Source: Mycobacterium sp. IS-1590 (GTDB taxonomy: Bacteria > Actinomycetota > Actinomycetes > Mycobacteriales > Mycobacteriaceae). From it: a DNA stretch of 64,000 nt. This document shows, one piece after another, positions 16,840 through 25,816 of this stretch. Position 1 is the stretch's first letter; every line of letters begins with the position of its first letter. Location of the stretch: NCBI RefSeq assembly GCF_001500025.1, contig NZ_LQIW01000005.1, positions 62,001 to 126,000 of the forward strand, read 5' to 3'. The position numbers and the translations under genes are program-made. The notes beneath the pieces were generated by a model, which was not told where the DNA came from, ran no database searches, and worked only from the letters and a program-made list of their open reading frames with translations.

Positions 16840-18033
16840 TTAAGAGGCTTTCTTGGCCGGCGGGGCGTATGCGGGCTTGCCGAGGCCGAGCACGTACTGG
16901 GCGATCATGTTGCGGAACACCTCCAGCGTGCCGCCGTAGATGCCGACCAGCGGCGCGAAGCGGTACACGTACTCGGCCGCGCCGTCGTCGATCGCCCCGT
17001 CGGTGCCCAGGGGCAGCGAGGACGCCGTGCCGAGCAGATCCATCAGATCCGGTGAGATGTCGCGCATGGTCTGTGCCAGCGCCACCCGGCCGAAGATGCT
17101 GGTGGCCGAGAACGACGCCTCCATGCGGGCGACGCTGCGGCCCAACCGGTAAGCCACCGACCCGTCGTCGATCAGCCTGCGCCCGTTGGGATCCGGTTCC
17201 GTGACCTTGGCGGCGGCCTTGTCGACCGCGGCGGCCATCGTGTTGGCCTGGTGCATCATGATCGAGACATCCTGCAGGCCGTCGGCGGCCGCCTCGACCG
17301 CGCCGTGCTCGACGTTGAGCGGTTCGCGCACCACCGTCCAGCCGTCGTTCACCTCGCCGAGACGGTACTTGTCGTCGACGCGGACATCGCTGTAGTAGAC
17401 GATGTTCGTCCGGTCGCCGTCGACCGTGCGGATGCCCTGGATCTCGATCCCGGGCGAGTCGAGGGGAACCAGAAACATGGTGAGGCTCTTGTGTTTCGGC
17501 GCGTCGGGATCGGTGTTGGTGATCAGGAAGACGTACTGGCAGTTGTGCGCGCCGGTGGTGAACATCTTGGAGCCGTTGATAACCCACCCGTCACCGTCGC
17601 GTACGGCCCTGGTCTTGCATGTGGCCACGTCGGATCCGCCCTCGGGTTCGGTGTAGCCCAGGCAGAGCCGAACCTCGCCGGTGTACACCCGCGGCATCAC
17701 CTCGGCCTTGAGTTCGGGTGAGCCGAACTTGTCGACCGAGCGGGCGATCATGGCCGTGGTGCCGAACGTCACCCATGGCACGTGCGCACGTCGCTTCTCC
17801 AGCTCCCAGATGCGACGCCGGACCCGGTTGAACCCGCCCTCGGATTCGGGTTTCCATTCGCGGGCTAGGTATCCGGCCTTGCCGAGCGCCAGATGCACAC
17901 CCTCGTCGAAATTGTCGCCGGTTTCACGGTCGCGCCGGATCACGTCCTCGGTGACGATCTCGGCCAAGAAGGCGCGCGACTCCTCGAGGAACGCCTGGTC
18001 CTCTTCGGAGAGTTCGACCCGTGAGAAATCCAT
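16840..18033 (-). CDS. acyl-CoA dehydrogenase, catalytic-type subunit (FadE)
   Basis: A 397-aa FAD-dependent dehydrogenase that would introduce the alpha,beta double bond into an acyl-CoA. It has LGYTEPEGGSDVATCKTRA (flavin contact), a WVINGSKMFTTGA strand, and YGGTLEVFRNMIA, whose Glu fits the catalytic base. ATG 18033 overlaps the upstream FadE stop by one base (TAATG). Mycobacterial steroid-pathway FadE proteins often form alpha2-beta2 complexes encoded by adjacent genes; this pair fits that pattern (established for the family, inferred here). Confidence 0.9.
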   Translation of the reverse strand: MDFSRVELSEEDQAFLEESRAFLAEIVTEDVIRRDRETGDNFDEGVHLALGKAGYLAREWKPESEGGFNRVRRRIWELEKRRAHVPWVTFGTTAMIARSVDKFGSPELKAEVMPRVYTGEVRLCLGYTEPEGGSDVATCKTRAVRDGDGWVINGSKMFTTGAHNCQYVFLITNTDPDAPKHKSLTMFLVPLDSPGIEIQGIRTVDGDRTNIVYYSDVRVDDKYRLGEVNDGWTVVREPLNVEHGAVEAAADGLQDVSIMMHQANTMAAAVDKAAAKVTEPDPNGRRLIDDGSVAYRLGRSVARMEASFSATSIFGRVALAQTMRDISPDLMDLLGTASSLPLGTDGAIDDGAAEYVYRFAPLVGIYGGTLEVFRNMIAQYVLGLGKPAYAPPAKKAS

Positions 18034-19079
18034 TACCTGCCCTCTCCGCTCTCGCGAGCCGCGACGATGCCTGCGATGTGTTTGGCGCTGGCGGCCGGGT
18101 CTCCCCCGGCGAGCGCCCACCCGCGGGCACGCAGCAGGTATGCACTGGCGGCGGCCTCCGCCGACACCCCGAGCCCGCCTTGAACCTGCACCGCCATCGT
18201 GGCGGCCTTGGACGCCTCTTCGGCCATGAAAACGAAAGCCGACGGCGCCAGCTCGGGCCGCTCGTCGGGTTCGTTGTCGAGGAACCACGCGGCGCGGCGC
18301 GCCAGGTTTCGCCCGCCCTGCACCGTGATCGCGATGTTGGCCAGTGGATGCGAGATCGCCTGCAGTGTCGAGATGGGCACCCCGAGGGTGTAGCGGGTCT
18401 TGGCGAACTCCGCGGCGATCGTCATCGTCTCCTCGACCAGACCGACGAGCGCCGCGCCGGTCAGCACCCGCCATTCGTCCAGCGCCCGTTGGTACTCCGC
18501 GAGCGCCGCGGACCCGCTGGCCAGAACGGTGCGGTTGTCGGCGGCGGCCGGGTCGATCCACGCCATCGGCAGCCTGCCGATGTTGTCGACCTTCGTGGGC
18601 CGGGTGGCGAACGTCAGCTTGACGATGTCGTCACCGTCGCGCAGCACGATGTGGTCGGCAACCGACCCGCTCGGCAGCAGGCGCACACCGGATGCGCTGT
18701 CCTGCGCAGGATCGAACCCGACGATCTGCGTGCCGCTCACGACGTCGGGTTCGGCCGCGCCGAGTCGGCCGAGCAACCGCGCCGCGCTGACGTGGTCGAT
18801 CCACGGCACGGGTGCCAGCGAGCGGCCGATCTCCTCGGCCACCAGCGTCAGGTCGACCAGCGTGGCGCCGTCGCCACCCACGTCCTCGGGCAGGGCCATC
18901 GTGGTCGCGCCCATCGTGCACAGCCGCTCCCAGAGGCTCTTGTCGAATCCGGATGCCTCTGCGGCGCGGACGGTCTCGATCGAACAATGCGTCTTGAAGA
19001 AGTCCTTGTACGCCGCCTGCAGCGCCTGGTGATCGTCCGACAGGCTGTAGTCGAGCCTGCGCAGTTCGTAGCGGTCCAT
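18033..19079 (-). CDS. acyl-CoA dehydrogenase-like partner subunit (FadE)
   Basis: A 348-aa acyl-CoA dehydrogenase fold: LSDDHQALQAAYKDFF at the N-terminus, ATTMALPEDVGGDGATLVDLTLVAEEIGRSLAPVPW, and the C-terminal VQVQGGLGVSAEAAASAYLLRAR. No Glu is visible at the usual catalytic position, which suggests a non-catalytic or structural partner of the FadE at 16840. ATG 19079 overlaps the amidohydrolase stop (TGATG); GTG 19082 is the alternative. Confidence 0.86.
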   Translation of the reverse strand: MDRYELRRLDYSLSDDHQALQAAYKDFFKTHCSIETVRAAEASGFDKSLWERLCTMGATTMALPEDVGGDGATLVDLTLVAEEIGRSLAPVPWIDHVSAARLLGRLGAAEPDVVSGTQIVGFDPAQDSASGVRLLPSGSVADHIVLRDGDDIVKLTFATRPTKVDNIGRLPMAWIDPAAADNRTVLASGSAALAEYQRALDEWRVLTGAALVGLVEETMTIAAEFAKTRYTLGVPISTLQAISHPLANIAITVQGGRNLARRAAWFLDNEPDERPELAPSAFVFMAEEASKAATMAVQVQGGLGVSAEAAASAYLLRARGWALAGGDPAASAKHIAGIVAARESGEGR

Positions 19080-19924
19080 CACTGCTCCTCGTCGGCGCCG
19101 AAGAAGAACTCCTGCGCGTTGTTGTACAAGTAGTTGTCCAGCACCTCGGCCGGCAGGTCAAGAGCGAGCGCCTCGGGTACGACGCGGCGCATCTTGAGCA
19201 CCGGCCAGTCCGACGCGTAGATCACCTTGTTCGGCCCCCGGGTCCGCATGTAGTGAAGCAGGCTGTCGGGCAACCGCTTCGGCGACCACGCCGATGTCAT
19301 CAGCCGAAGGTTCTGATACTTGATCAGCAGTCGGATCGCGACGTCCCACCACGGGTCGGCGCCGTGGATCATGCACAGCTTGAGTTCGGGGAAGCGAACG
19401 CAGACGCGGTCGAGGTGGATCGGGTTCTGCACCTCGCCGGGGATCGGCGGACCCGGAATCCCGGTGTTGATGCACAGCGGCAGCCCGAGTTCGGCGCACT
19501 TGGTGTAGAGCGGGTAGTAGACGGCGTCGCTGGGCGGGTACTGCCCGTCGCCCCAGAAGCTCGGTCCCACCGCTGCGTACGCCACCGGCAAGTCGTCGAC
19601 GACGGACGCCAGTTCCCGCAGCGAGGGCATGGGTCGCAGCAGGTTGACCCCGCCGATCGCCAGCGCGAACCTGTCGGGCCTGGCCTCGACGAACTTGCGC
19701 GCCGTCGTCGAGGGTTTGGCGATGCTGTCCATCAGGATCGCCTTCTGGACCCCCTGCTCGTCCATCTCCTCGAGCAGCTCGCCGAGATCGACGGGGGCGA
19801 ACATCGACTGCGGGCCCTTGAAGTAGTCGTCGCGGACCTTGAGCATCCAGGTCGGCTGCTGTTCGGTCTCCCCGAAGTGGACGTTGACCAGGCAGTCAAT
19901 GGCCCGGTTGGCGCGCGCGCTCAT
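19079..19924 (-). CDS. amidohydrolase 2 family protein, short form
   Basis: A 281-aa ACMSD-like TIM barrel. The N-terminal metal motif reads DCLVNVHF rather than a compact DxH. Later candidates are the CINTGIPGPPIPG loop, His in CMIHGADPWW, and Asp in YASDWPVL. It is shorter than the two ~409-aa paralogues. ATG 19924 overlaps the fadD stop by 4 nt. The altered first motif makes the metal type and the activity uncertain. Confidence 0.84.
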   Translation of the reverse strand: MSARANRAIDCLVNVHFGETEQQPTWMLKVRDDYFKGPQSMFAPVDLGELLEEMDEQGVQKAILMDSIAKPSTTARKFVEARPDRFALAIGGVNLLRPMPSLRELASVVDDLPVAYAAVGPSFWGDGQYPPSDAVYYPLYTKCAELGLPLCINTGIPGPPIPGEVQNPIHLDRVCVRFPELKLCMIHGADPWWDVAIRLLIKYQNLRLMTSAWSPKRLPDSLLHYMRTRGPNKVIYASDWPVLKMRRVVPEALALDLPAEVLDNYLYNNAQEFFFGADEEQ

Positions 19925-21534
19925 GCGTTCACCTGTTGTGTCGCAGCGGCTTTGGCCCAGCGGTAGTCGGGCTTGCCGTTTCCGAGCCGACGCACCTGGT
20001 CGACGAAGATGAACTCCTTTGGCGCCTTGAACCGGGCCAGGCTCGAAGTGCAGTGCGCGTGCAGCGGGTCGTGGGCGGCTTCGGCACCGTCGCGCAGCGA
20101 AACGAGCGCCACGACCTCCTCGCCCCAGCGTTCGCTCGGCCGCCCCACCACCAGGGCGTCGGATATGGCCGGATGCGCGCGCAGCACCTCCTCGACCTCC
20201 TCGACGAACACCTTCTCGCCTCCCGTGTTGACGACCAACGAATCGCGTCCGAACAACCGCAGCGTGCCGTCGGCGGCCAGCGATCCCCGGTCACCCGAGA
20301 TCACCACACGCTGGCCCTCGACGACCGGGAAGGTTCGTCGAGTGGCCGCCTCGTCGTCGAAATATCCGAGCGGGATACGGCCACCGCGGGCGACGAAACC
20401 GATCTCGTCTTCACCGGGCTCGAGGAAGCGCCGGTAATCCTCGGACAGCACCAGTGCGCCCTCGCGCAATTCGAAGGTCTCCTTCTGCTCACCGCGCTGG
20501 CTGCGGCCGAACCCGACGTTTCCGGTCTCCGACGACCCGTACCCGTTGATGAGGGTGATCTGGGGCAGTAACTCCAGAAGCGCGCGTTGATGTTTCGGAT
20601 TGGTCGCTGCCCCACCGGTCCCGATCGCGAACAACGACGACAGGTCGTACGAGCCGCGGCGCAACTCCTCGACCAACGGTGCCGCGTAGGCGTCGCCGAC
20701 CATCGTCATCAAGCCGACCTTCTCACGCTGCGCGGTCCCCAGCACCGCCCGCGCGTCGAAGCGCGTTCGGTCGTAGAGGATGACAGGCAGGCCGTTGAGC
20801 AGCGCGGCGAACGCCGTCCACATCCCCGCCGCGTGCATCAGCGGCGAGACCGCGAACCACGGTTGTCCGCCGTGTGCGACCTTGGCATGGATTTCGTCGA
20901 CCGACTCGTGGTCGGCGCCGTTCATCGAAATGACGTAGGTATCGCTCTGGCGCCACATCACGCCCTTGGGCCGACCGGTGGTCCCTCCGGTGCACACCAT
21001 CATCACGTCGTCGGGCGAAGCGGTGATGTCGACATCCGCATCACCCTGCGCCAGAACGTCATCGAGGGCTATCGCATCGGCGAGCTGAGGCACGGACGGG
21101 TCGTCATCGATCGAGATCATCAGGTCCGCCGTGGCCGGCGGCAGGACGTCGGCGAACTTCGGCCCGAACGACCGGTGGTAGATCACCGCGCGGGGACGCA
21201 GGTAGTCGAGGAGTTCGGCGACCTCACGCGGTGTGTAGTTGTAGTTGACGTTGACCGGGACCGTCCGCGCCTTCAGGCATCCGATCACCATGTCCGGGTA
21301 CAGGTCGTTGTGCATGAGCAACGCGACGCGGTCCTGGCCGCACTCCCAGTTCTGCAGTTCGCCGCGTTCGCGGTGTGCCCCGAGCCCGTGTGCGGCGAGA
21401 AAGTTGGCGAGGCGGCGGGTACGGTCGGCCGACTCAGCGAACGTGCTGCGGCGCTCGCCGCACACAGTCATCAGCCGCTCGGGCACCGCTTGGGCGATCG
21501 CGTCGAGAACCGCCCCGATCGTCCACTCGCTCAT
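19921..21534 (-). CDS. acyl-CoA synthetase (FadD)
   Basis: A 537-aa AMP-forming ligase with P-loop CTGGTTGRPKGVMWR, A5 motif GYGSSETG, ISGDRG and the C-terminal catalytic Lys in GNGKPDYRWAKA. Like the FadD at 2027 it has a VNVNYNYTPREVAELL segment and a C-terminal YRWA, so both belong to the same FadD17/19-like group. It lies inside the 23617-15239 operon with 4-nt overlaps on both sides. It probably activates the acid that the adjacent FadE pair oxidises. Confidence 0.9.
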   Translation of the reverse strand: MSEWTIGAVLDAIAQAVPERLMTVCGERRSTFAESADRTRRLANFLAAHGLGAHRERGELQNWECGQDRVALLMHNDLYPDMVIGCLKARTVPVNVNYNYTPREVAELLDYLRPRAVIYHRSFGPKFADVLPPATADLMISIDDDPSVPQLADAIALDDVLAQGDADVDITASPDDVMMVCTGGTTGRPKGVMWRQSDTYVISMNGADHESVDEIHAKVAHGGQPWFAVSPLMHAAGMWTAFAALLNGLPVILYDRTRFDARAVLGTAQREKVGLMTMVGDAYAAPLVEELRRGSYDLSSLFAIGTGGAATNPKHQRALLELLPQITLINGYGSSETGNVGFGRSQRGEQKETFELREGALVLSEDYRRFLEPGEDEIGFVARGGRIPLGYFDDEAATRRTFPVVEGQRVVISGDRGSLAADGTLRLFGRDSLVVNTGGEKVFVEEVEEVLRAHPAISDALVVGRPSERWGEEVVALVSLRDGAEAAHDPLHAHCTSSLARFKAPKEFIFVDQVRRLGNGKPDYRWAKAAATQQVNA

Positions 21535-22757
21535 CTGGTGGCGCCGGCCGTGACGTTCGCACCGAGCAGCTCGAGTGCGTTGTCGCGCATCACCTTTCGG
21601 GTGTCTTCGTGGCTGAACTCGGGGAACTGCGGGATGTCAGCGGTGAACGAGGTGGGATCTGCCAACCCCTCACCATGCGGCCAGTCGGACCCGAACAGAA
21701 TCTTGTCCACACCGATCGTGTCGGCCAGCAGCTTCACGTCGTCCTCGTAGTACGGCGCGATCCAGACGTTGTTGCGCAGCTGCTCGACCGGATCCTCCTT
21801 GTAGTGGTACGGCGCGTTGTTCGCGGACTTCTTGAGCCGCTTGATCAGGCGGTAGACGAAGTAAGAACCGTTCTCGATGCTGGCCACTCTGAGCTTGGGA
21901 TGCCGGGTGAACACCTGGTGGACGATCATCGCGGCGATCGTGTCGTGGATAGCGCGGTCGTCCATGATCACCATGTCGAGCGGATCGCGCTTACCGAAGC
22001 CCTTGAACACACCGCTGCCGCCCCACAGCGCGGGGATCGCCATGTAGCCGGAGTCGGACAGGTGGAAGACCACCGGGACGCCCGCCTCGGCCAGACGCGC
22101 CCACACCGGGTCGTGCACCGGATCGCCGAGCGAGCGCGGCCGTACCTCACCCGGTACCGGCGCCGGCCGCACGCACACCAGCTTCGCGCCCCTGTTCAGG
22201 ACGAATTCGACCTCCTCGATGGCCTTCTCGGGGTCGGCCAGCGAGATGATCGGCGCGGCGATGATGCGGTGATCGGGCCGGTCGAATCCCCAGTCCTCGT
22301 CGAGCCACAGGTTGAAAGCATGGACCGTCGCCATGGTGGCCGGGATGTCGTGCTTGAGTCCCTCCTCGACGCCGCACGCGAAAGTCGGCAGCATGAACAC
22401 GGTTTCGAGGTTCTGCTTGTCGAGGATCTTCACGCGGGCGTCGCGGTTCTGGTACTCGGGATGATCGGCCAGCCGGTCGACCTTCATCAGCGACGCCGGG
22501 TTGACACCTTCGGGTATCTCGCCGCGGAACAGCAGATCCAGGCAGCCGGGTTCGATGATCGGGTCGAACGTCGGGTTGGGGATGAAATGGTTGATCACAC
22601 CGCCGAACACCGCGTACGTGCGTTTTCCGTCGGTCAGCATCTGCACGCCGCGGCTGCGGAACTCTTTGGGCAGGTGCCGGGTGCACGCGTCGAGCGGTTC
22701 GTAATAGTGGTTGTCGACGTCGATGGCCATGTAGTCCAGGGGCTGTGGTGCGCTCAT
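21531..22757 (-). CDS. amidohydrolase 2 (ACMSD-type) family protein
   Basis: A 408-aa metal-dependent TIM barrel with the same layout as the protein at 13097: IDVDNHYYEP (DxNH rather than DxH), NHFIPNPTFDPIIEPG, VFHLSDSGY, MIVHQVFTRHPKLRVASIENGSYFV and LFGSDWPHGEG. The two align over their whole length, which suggests related reactions on different intermediates. ATG 22757 overlaps the crotonase stop by 4 nt. Confidence 0.87.
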   Translation of the reverse strand: MSAPQPLDYMAIDVDNHYYEPLDACTRHLPKEFRSRGVQMLTDGKRTYAVFGGVINHFIPNPTFDPIIEPGCLDLLFRGEIPEGVNPASLMKVDRLADHPEYQNRDARVKILDKQNLETVFMLPTFACGVEEGLKHDIPATMATVHAFNLWLDEDWGFDRPDHRIIAAPIISLADPEKAIEEVEFVLNRGAKLVCVRPAPVPGEVRPRSLGDPVHDPVWARLAEAGVPVVFHLSDSGYMAIPALWGGSGVFKGFGKRDPLDMVIMDDRAIHDTIAAMIVHQVFTRHPKLRVASIENGSYFVYRLIKRLKKSANNAPYHYKEDPVEQLRNNVWIAPYYEDDVKLLADTIGVDKILFGSDWPHGEGLADPTSFTADIPQFPEFSHEDTRKVMRDNALELLGANVTAGATR

Positions 22758-23617
22758 GTCGCATCCTCCTCACGTGTCAGGGGCGGGAAGTTCGGTGGAC
22801 GCTTCTCGAAGAAACTCGTGATGCCCTCGAGGAAGTCGGGTCGTGTCATCGACTCGTGCATCAGCTTCTCGGCGTGCTCGCTGGCGTCGAAGACATCGCG
22901 CATGGTGTCTGCGTACACCTGTTGTTTGATCACCGCCAGGGAACTGGGCGCACAGTTGGCGGCGATGTCCTCGGCGTAGCCGATCGCGCGGGCCAGCAAT
23001 TCGTCGGTTGCCACCACCTCGTTGACCACGCCCAACCGGGCGGCCTCCTCGGCGAAGAACACCCGGCCCGACAGCAGCAGGTCCATCGCCACGCCCGTAC
23101 CGACGATGCGCGGCAGCATCCAGGAGATGCCGTATTCGGCGATCAAGCCGCGCCGGGCGAACGACGTGGTGAACTTGGCGCCCTCGGCCGCGAAGCGCAC
23201 GTCGCACGCCAGCGCCAGCGTCAGCCCGATGCCCGCGCAGGCGCCGTTGACCGCGGCGATGACGGGTTTGCGCATGCCCATCAGGAAGTGCGGATGCCGG
23301 GCACCGACGAGCTTGCCGACGTCGGTGTCGGCCGCGGCGTCGACCGTCGTCGCGCTGATCGTCGTCAGGTCGCCCATGTCGGCACCCGCGCAGAAGGCGC
23401 GGCCGCTGCCGGTGACGACGATCGCCCGCACCGCAGGGTCGGCTTCGGCGTCATCCATGCGTTCGTAGAACGTGCCGGCAAGTCCGCCGCCCCAACCGTT
23501 CATCCGGTCCGGCCTGTTGAGGGTGAGCACCGCTACCCCGGTGTCGAGCACCTCGTAGCGGACCGGCGCGTCATCGGAGTCGGAACGGGCGTCGACGACG
23601 TGGTCAGGAGCGCTCAC
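22754..23617 (-). CDS. enoyl-CoA hydratase/isomerase (crotonase)
   Basis: A 287-aa crotonase-fold enzyme; the oxyanion-hole segments are AFCAGADM and NGACAGIGLTLALACD. At the positions of the two classical catalytic Glu residues it has Thr and Phe, but it keeps the GLIAEYGISWMLPRIVG motif seen in many mycobacterial EchA proteins. GTG 23617 follows GGAGGAGGA. It is the first gene of an eight-gene minus-strand operon (crotonase, amidohydrolase, FadD, amidohydrolase, two FadE, SDR, NTF2-like), with an operator-like site 43 bp upstream. Confidence 0.88.
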   Translation of the reverse strand: MSAPDHVVDARSDSDDAPVRYEVLDTGVAVLTLNRPDRMNGWGGGLAGTFYERMDDAEADPAVRAIVVTGSGRAFCAGADMGDLTTISATTVDAAADTDVGKLVGARHPHFLMGMRKPVIAAVNGACAGIGLTLALACDVRFAAEGAKFTTSFARRGLIAEYGISWMLPRIVGTGVAMDLLLSGRVFFAEEAARLGVVNEVVATDELLARAIGYAEDIAANCAPSSLAVIKQQVYADTMRDVFDASEHAEKLMHESMTRPDFLEGITSFFEKRPPNFPPLTREEDAT

Positions 23618-23659
23618 CCAGCAGTCCTCCTCCAGCGGCGCGAGCTTTGTGAATGCTCA

Positions 23660-23678
23660 TACTGTACACCTATCGGTA
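23660..23678. promoter_or_regulatory. TACTGTAA-type operator, weak (12/16)
   Basis: TACTGTAC-ACC-TATCGGTA keeps one arm almost intact (7/8) and the other partly (5/8). It lies just upstream of the eight-gene operon that starts at 23617. The match alone is marginal; the promoter position supports it. Confidence 0.5.
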
Positions 23679-23738
23679 GCGCCTTCCGCAACCGTTGCCG
23701 CCGCCTGCCGAACGTGGTCGGACGGCACGTCGAGACGC

Positions 23739-24746
23739 TTACGCATCGACCAGTCCGAGCCGCCGATACGCGGCGTCGATCTGGGCTTTCGCCTCGGCCG
23801 GCAGTTGTGCCTGGGGCGGACGAGAGTGCGGATACTCCCCGATCGGCAGGCCCAGCACCGAAGCCGCGTATTTGAACGCCCCGCCCCAGTGGGTGAAGTA
23901 GTCGGGCCGCCCCGGATAGCAGGTGAACCACGAGCCCATGTCGAGGTCGAACTGGTCGAGCCCGGACTCGCGCGCGTGGTCCATCGCCTCCACGAGTTTG
24001 TCGTTGACGATGAGTTCCCAGTACTCGCTGAACACGCGTCGCTCCGGGGTTTCGAACAGATAGCCGGCGGTGCCCAATTGCGCGGGGCAGACGATGCCGT
24101 CGCGCAGCCACCCGGCGCGGTATACGGTCTTGTCGCACTCCCACACCGCCAGACCGGGCGCCAACTCGTGCAGCATCCTGCTCGCCATCGGCCGGAAGGC
24201 GCCTTCCTTCGTCGCGCAGACCGCCGGAATCTCGTTGTAGATGGCGGCGCTTTCGGCCGGCGTCAGCACGTAGCCCGACGACGGCGAATTGAACATGCCC
24301 AATGCGATGTCGGTGCGGTCGGCGATGTAGCGGAAGAAGTTCAGCACACCCTGCCCGCCGTGCGCCTCCATCATCGGGGTCTGGATGTACACGATGTCGG
24401 CTCCGGCCTCCTGCGCGTGACGCGTGAGCTCCAGGCAGTCCTTGGCGGCCGTCGCCGCGGTGCACGCCTGCACGACGACATCGGGGTTGGCGGCGCGGCC
24501 CTCCTCGATCGCGACCTCCAGCAACCGCTTTCGCTCGTCGAGCGTCAGCGCCCAGAACTCGGCGATACCGCTCGTGCACCACAGCAGCGGATGATTCAAC
24601 GCACCGACGCAGTGCCGCACCAGCGTCCGGTAGGCGTCCCAATCGATTTCGTCACCGTCGACGCCGCAGAACGGCGTGTAGAGCGAATCACCGATCCCGC
24701 GCAAATGATTGCGGGCCCACTCCCGGGCATCCTTCGCCGAAGCCAC
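23739..24746 (-). CDS. DapA-family (class I Schiff-base) lyase/aldolase
   Basis: A 335-aa TIM-barrel lyase. The Schiff-base Lys fits CATKEGA, and the usual YYN-P region appears as VYIQTPMM. Relatives include dihydrodipicolinate synthase, N-acetylneuraminate lyase and the hydratase-aldolases of aromatic degradation. Given the neighbours, a retro-aldol cleavage in catabolism is more likely than lysine biosynthesis. The start is GTG 24746 behind GAGGAGG. It follows the SDR at 24789 by 42 nt, so the two are probably one operon under the operator at 25622. Confidence 0.85.
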   Translation of the reverse strand: MASAKDAREWARNHLRGIGDSLYTPFCGVDGDEIDWDAYRTLVRHCVGALNHPLLWCTSGIAEFWALTLDERKRLLEVAIEEGRAANPDVVVQACTAATAAKDCLELTRHAQEAGADIVYIQTPMMEAHGGQGVLNFFRYIADRTDIALGMFNSPSSGYVLTPAESAAIYNEIPAVCATKEGAFRPMASRMLHELAPGLAVWECDKTVYRAGWLRDGIVCPAQLGTAGYLFETPERRVFSEYWELIVNDKLVEAMDHARESGLDQFDLDMGSWFTCYPGRPDYFTHWGGAFKYAASVLGLPIGEYPHSRPPQAQLPAEAKAQIDAAYRRLGLVDA

Positions 24747-24788
24747 GACGACCTCCTCAGCCGATTCGATCGGATCTCACGTTAAGGC

Positions 24789-25586
24789 TCAGGTGAAATC
24801 TGAGCCCCCGTCGACATTTACGTTGGCGCCGGTCATATACGAGTTGCGGCGGGAGGCGAGAAATGCGACAACGGGCGCGATTTCGTCGGGCAGCCCCGCG
24901 CGCGGGAGATGCGCCGGATGGCCGAAGTGCTCGCCGATGGCGGACATCAACGCGTACGGATCGTTGCCGTCGACGCCCACCGACTCGGCCCATCCGATCA
25001 GCGCTTCGGAGGCGATGCTGCCCGGAGAGACCACGTTGACCATGATCTCGTCGGGGGCCAGCAGCAGCGACAGGTTCTTCGAGATGCTCGTCAGCGCCGC
25101 TTTGGCGGCGGTGTAGGCGGGCAGGATGAGGCTCTGGCGTTGTGTCGAGTGCGCGGAGAAGTTCACGATGCGCGCCCACTCGGCCGCCCGCAACAGCGGT
25201 AAAGCCGAACGCACGCAGTGCACCATGCCCATCACGCCACCGTCGAACGCGATGCGCCACTGCTCGTCGGTCAGGTCCTCGAACGTGCCGACGGCCTCGG
25301 GTCCGACGGCGTTGATCAGGATGTTGAGTCGACCGCCCCACCGCTCGGCGACTTCGCCGAAGGCGCGCTGCACCTGAGCGGCATCGGTGGTGTCGGCGGT
25401 CAGGGCGAGCGTGTCGGGGCTGCCCATTTCGGCCAGCGCAGTCGCGGCGTCCTCGAGGACATCGGACGTCCGCCCCATGACCGCGATTCTGGCGCCGTCC
25501 TCGGCCAGACAGCGCGCCGTTGCCAAACCCATTCCGCGCCCGCCGCCGACCACGACGGCGGTGGCGTCCTTCAGCCCGAGGTCCAT
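24789..25586 (-). CDS. short-chain dehydrogenase/reductase
   Basis: A 265-aa classical SDR: cofactor loop GGGRGMG at 13-19, an NAVG segment, catalytic Ser in VNFSAHS and Y-TAA-K, and the C-terminal GANVNVDGGSDFT. It would oxidise or reduce a hydroxy/keto intermediate. It pairs with the DapA-like lyase gene and is divergent from the TetR gene at 25817. Confidence 0.88.
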   Translation of the reverse strand: MDLGLKDATAVVVGGGRGMGLATARCLAEDGARIAVMGRTSDVLEDAATALAEMGSPDTLALTADTTDAAQVQRAFGEVAERWGGRLNILINAVGPEAVGTFEDLTDEQWRIAFDGGVMGMVHCVRSALPLLRAAEWARIVNFSAHSTQRQSLILPAYTAAKAALTSISKNLSLLLAPDEIMVNVVSPGSIASEALIGWAESVGVDGNDPYALMSAIGEHFGHPAHLPRAGLPDEIAPVVAFLASRRNSYMTGANVNVDGGSDFT

Positions 25587-25621
25587 GCGGCCTTTCGCTC
25601 ACCCGATAGCGTAGAAGACCT

Positions 25622-25640
25622 TACTATAGGACTTACAGTA
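25622..25640. promoter_or_regulatory. TACTGTAA-type operator (14/16)
   Basis: TACTATAG-GAC-TTACAGTA has one perfect arm and one arm with two changes. It lies between the SDR (minus, start 25586) and the TetR gene (plus, start 25817), where it could control both. Confidence 0.75.
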
Positions 25641-25816
25641 GAACAGCGGAATCACCGTGGATGCCGGCGACCGAATGGCTGCCGGTATGGTCGACGGCAA
25701 CGGCGCAGCCGCGACACACCTGCATTGGCGCAGATCAGAGGCGGCTGACGGTACATTCAGGTCCACCAACCCCGCTTTCGCGGGCTGCGCGCGGCTTATT
25801 CGATGGAGGTGCCCCA

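Noticed and set aside
18034-18561. Long N-terminal extension of the FadE at 16840
   Set aside because: The upstream part of the frame lies inside the partner FadE gene in another phase and has no homology; ATG 18033 overlaps the partner stop and starts a normal FadE.
23739-24746. Lysine-biosynthesis dapA
   Set aside because: The protein has the DapA fold but its usual tyrosine motif is altered and the neighbours are catabolic; called a DapA-family lyase instead.
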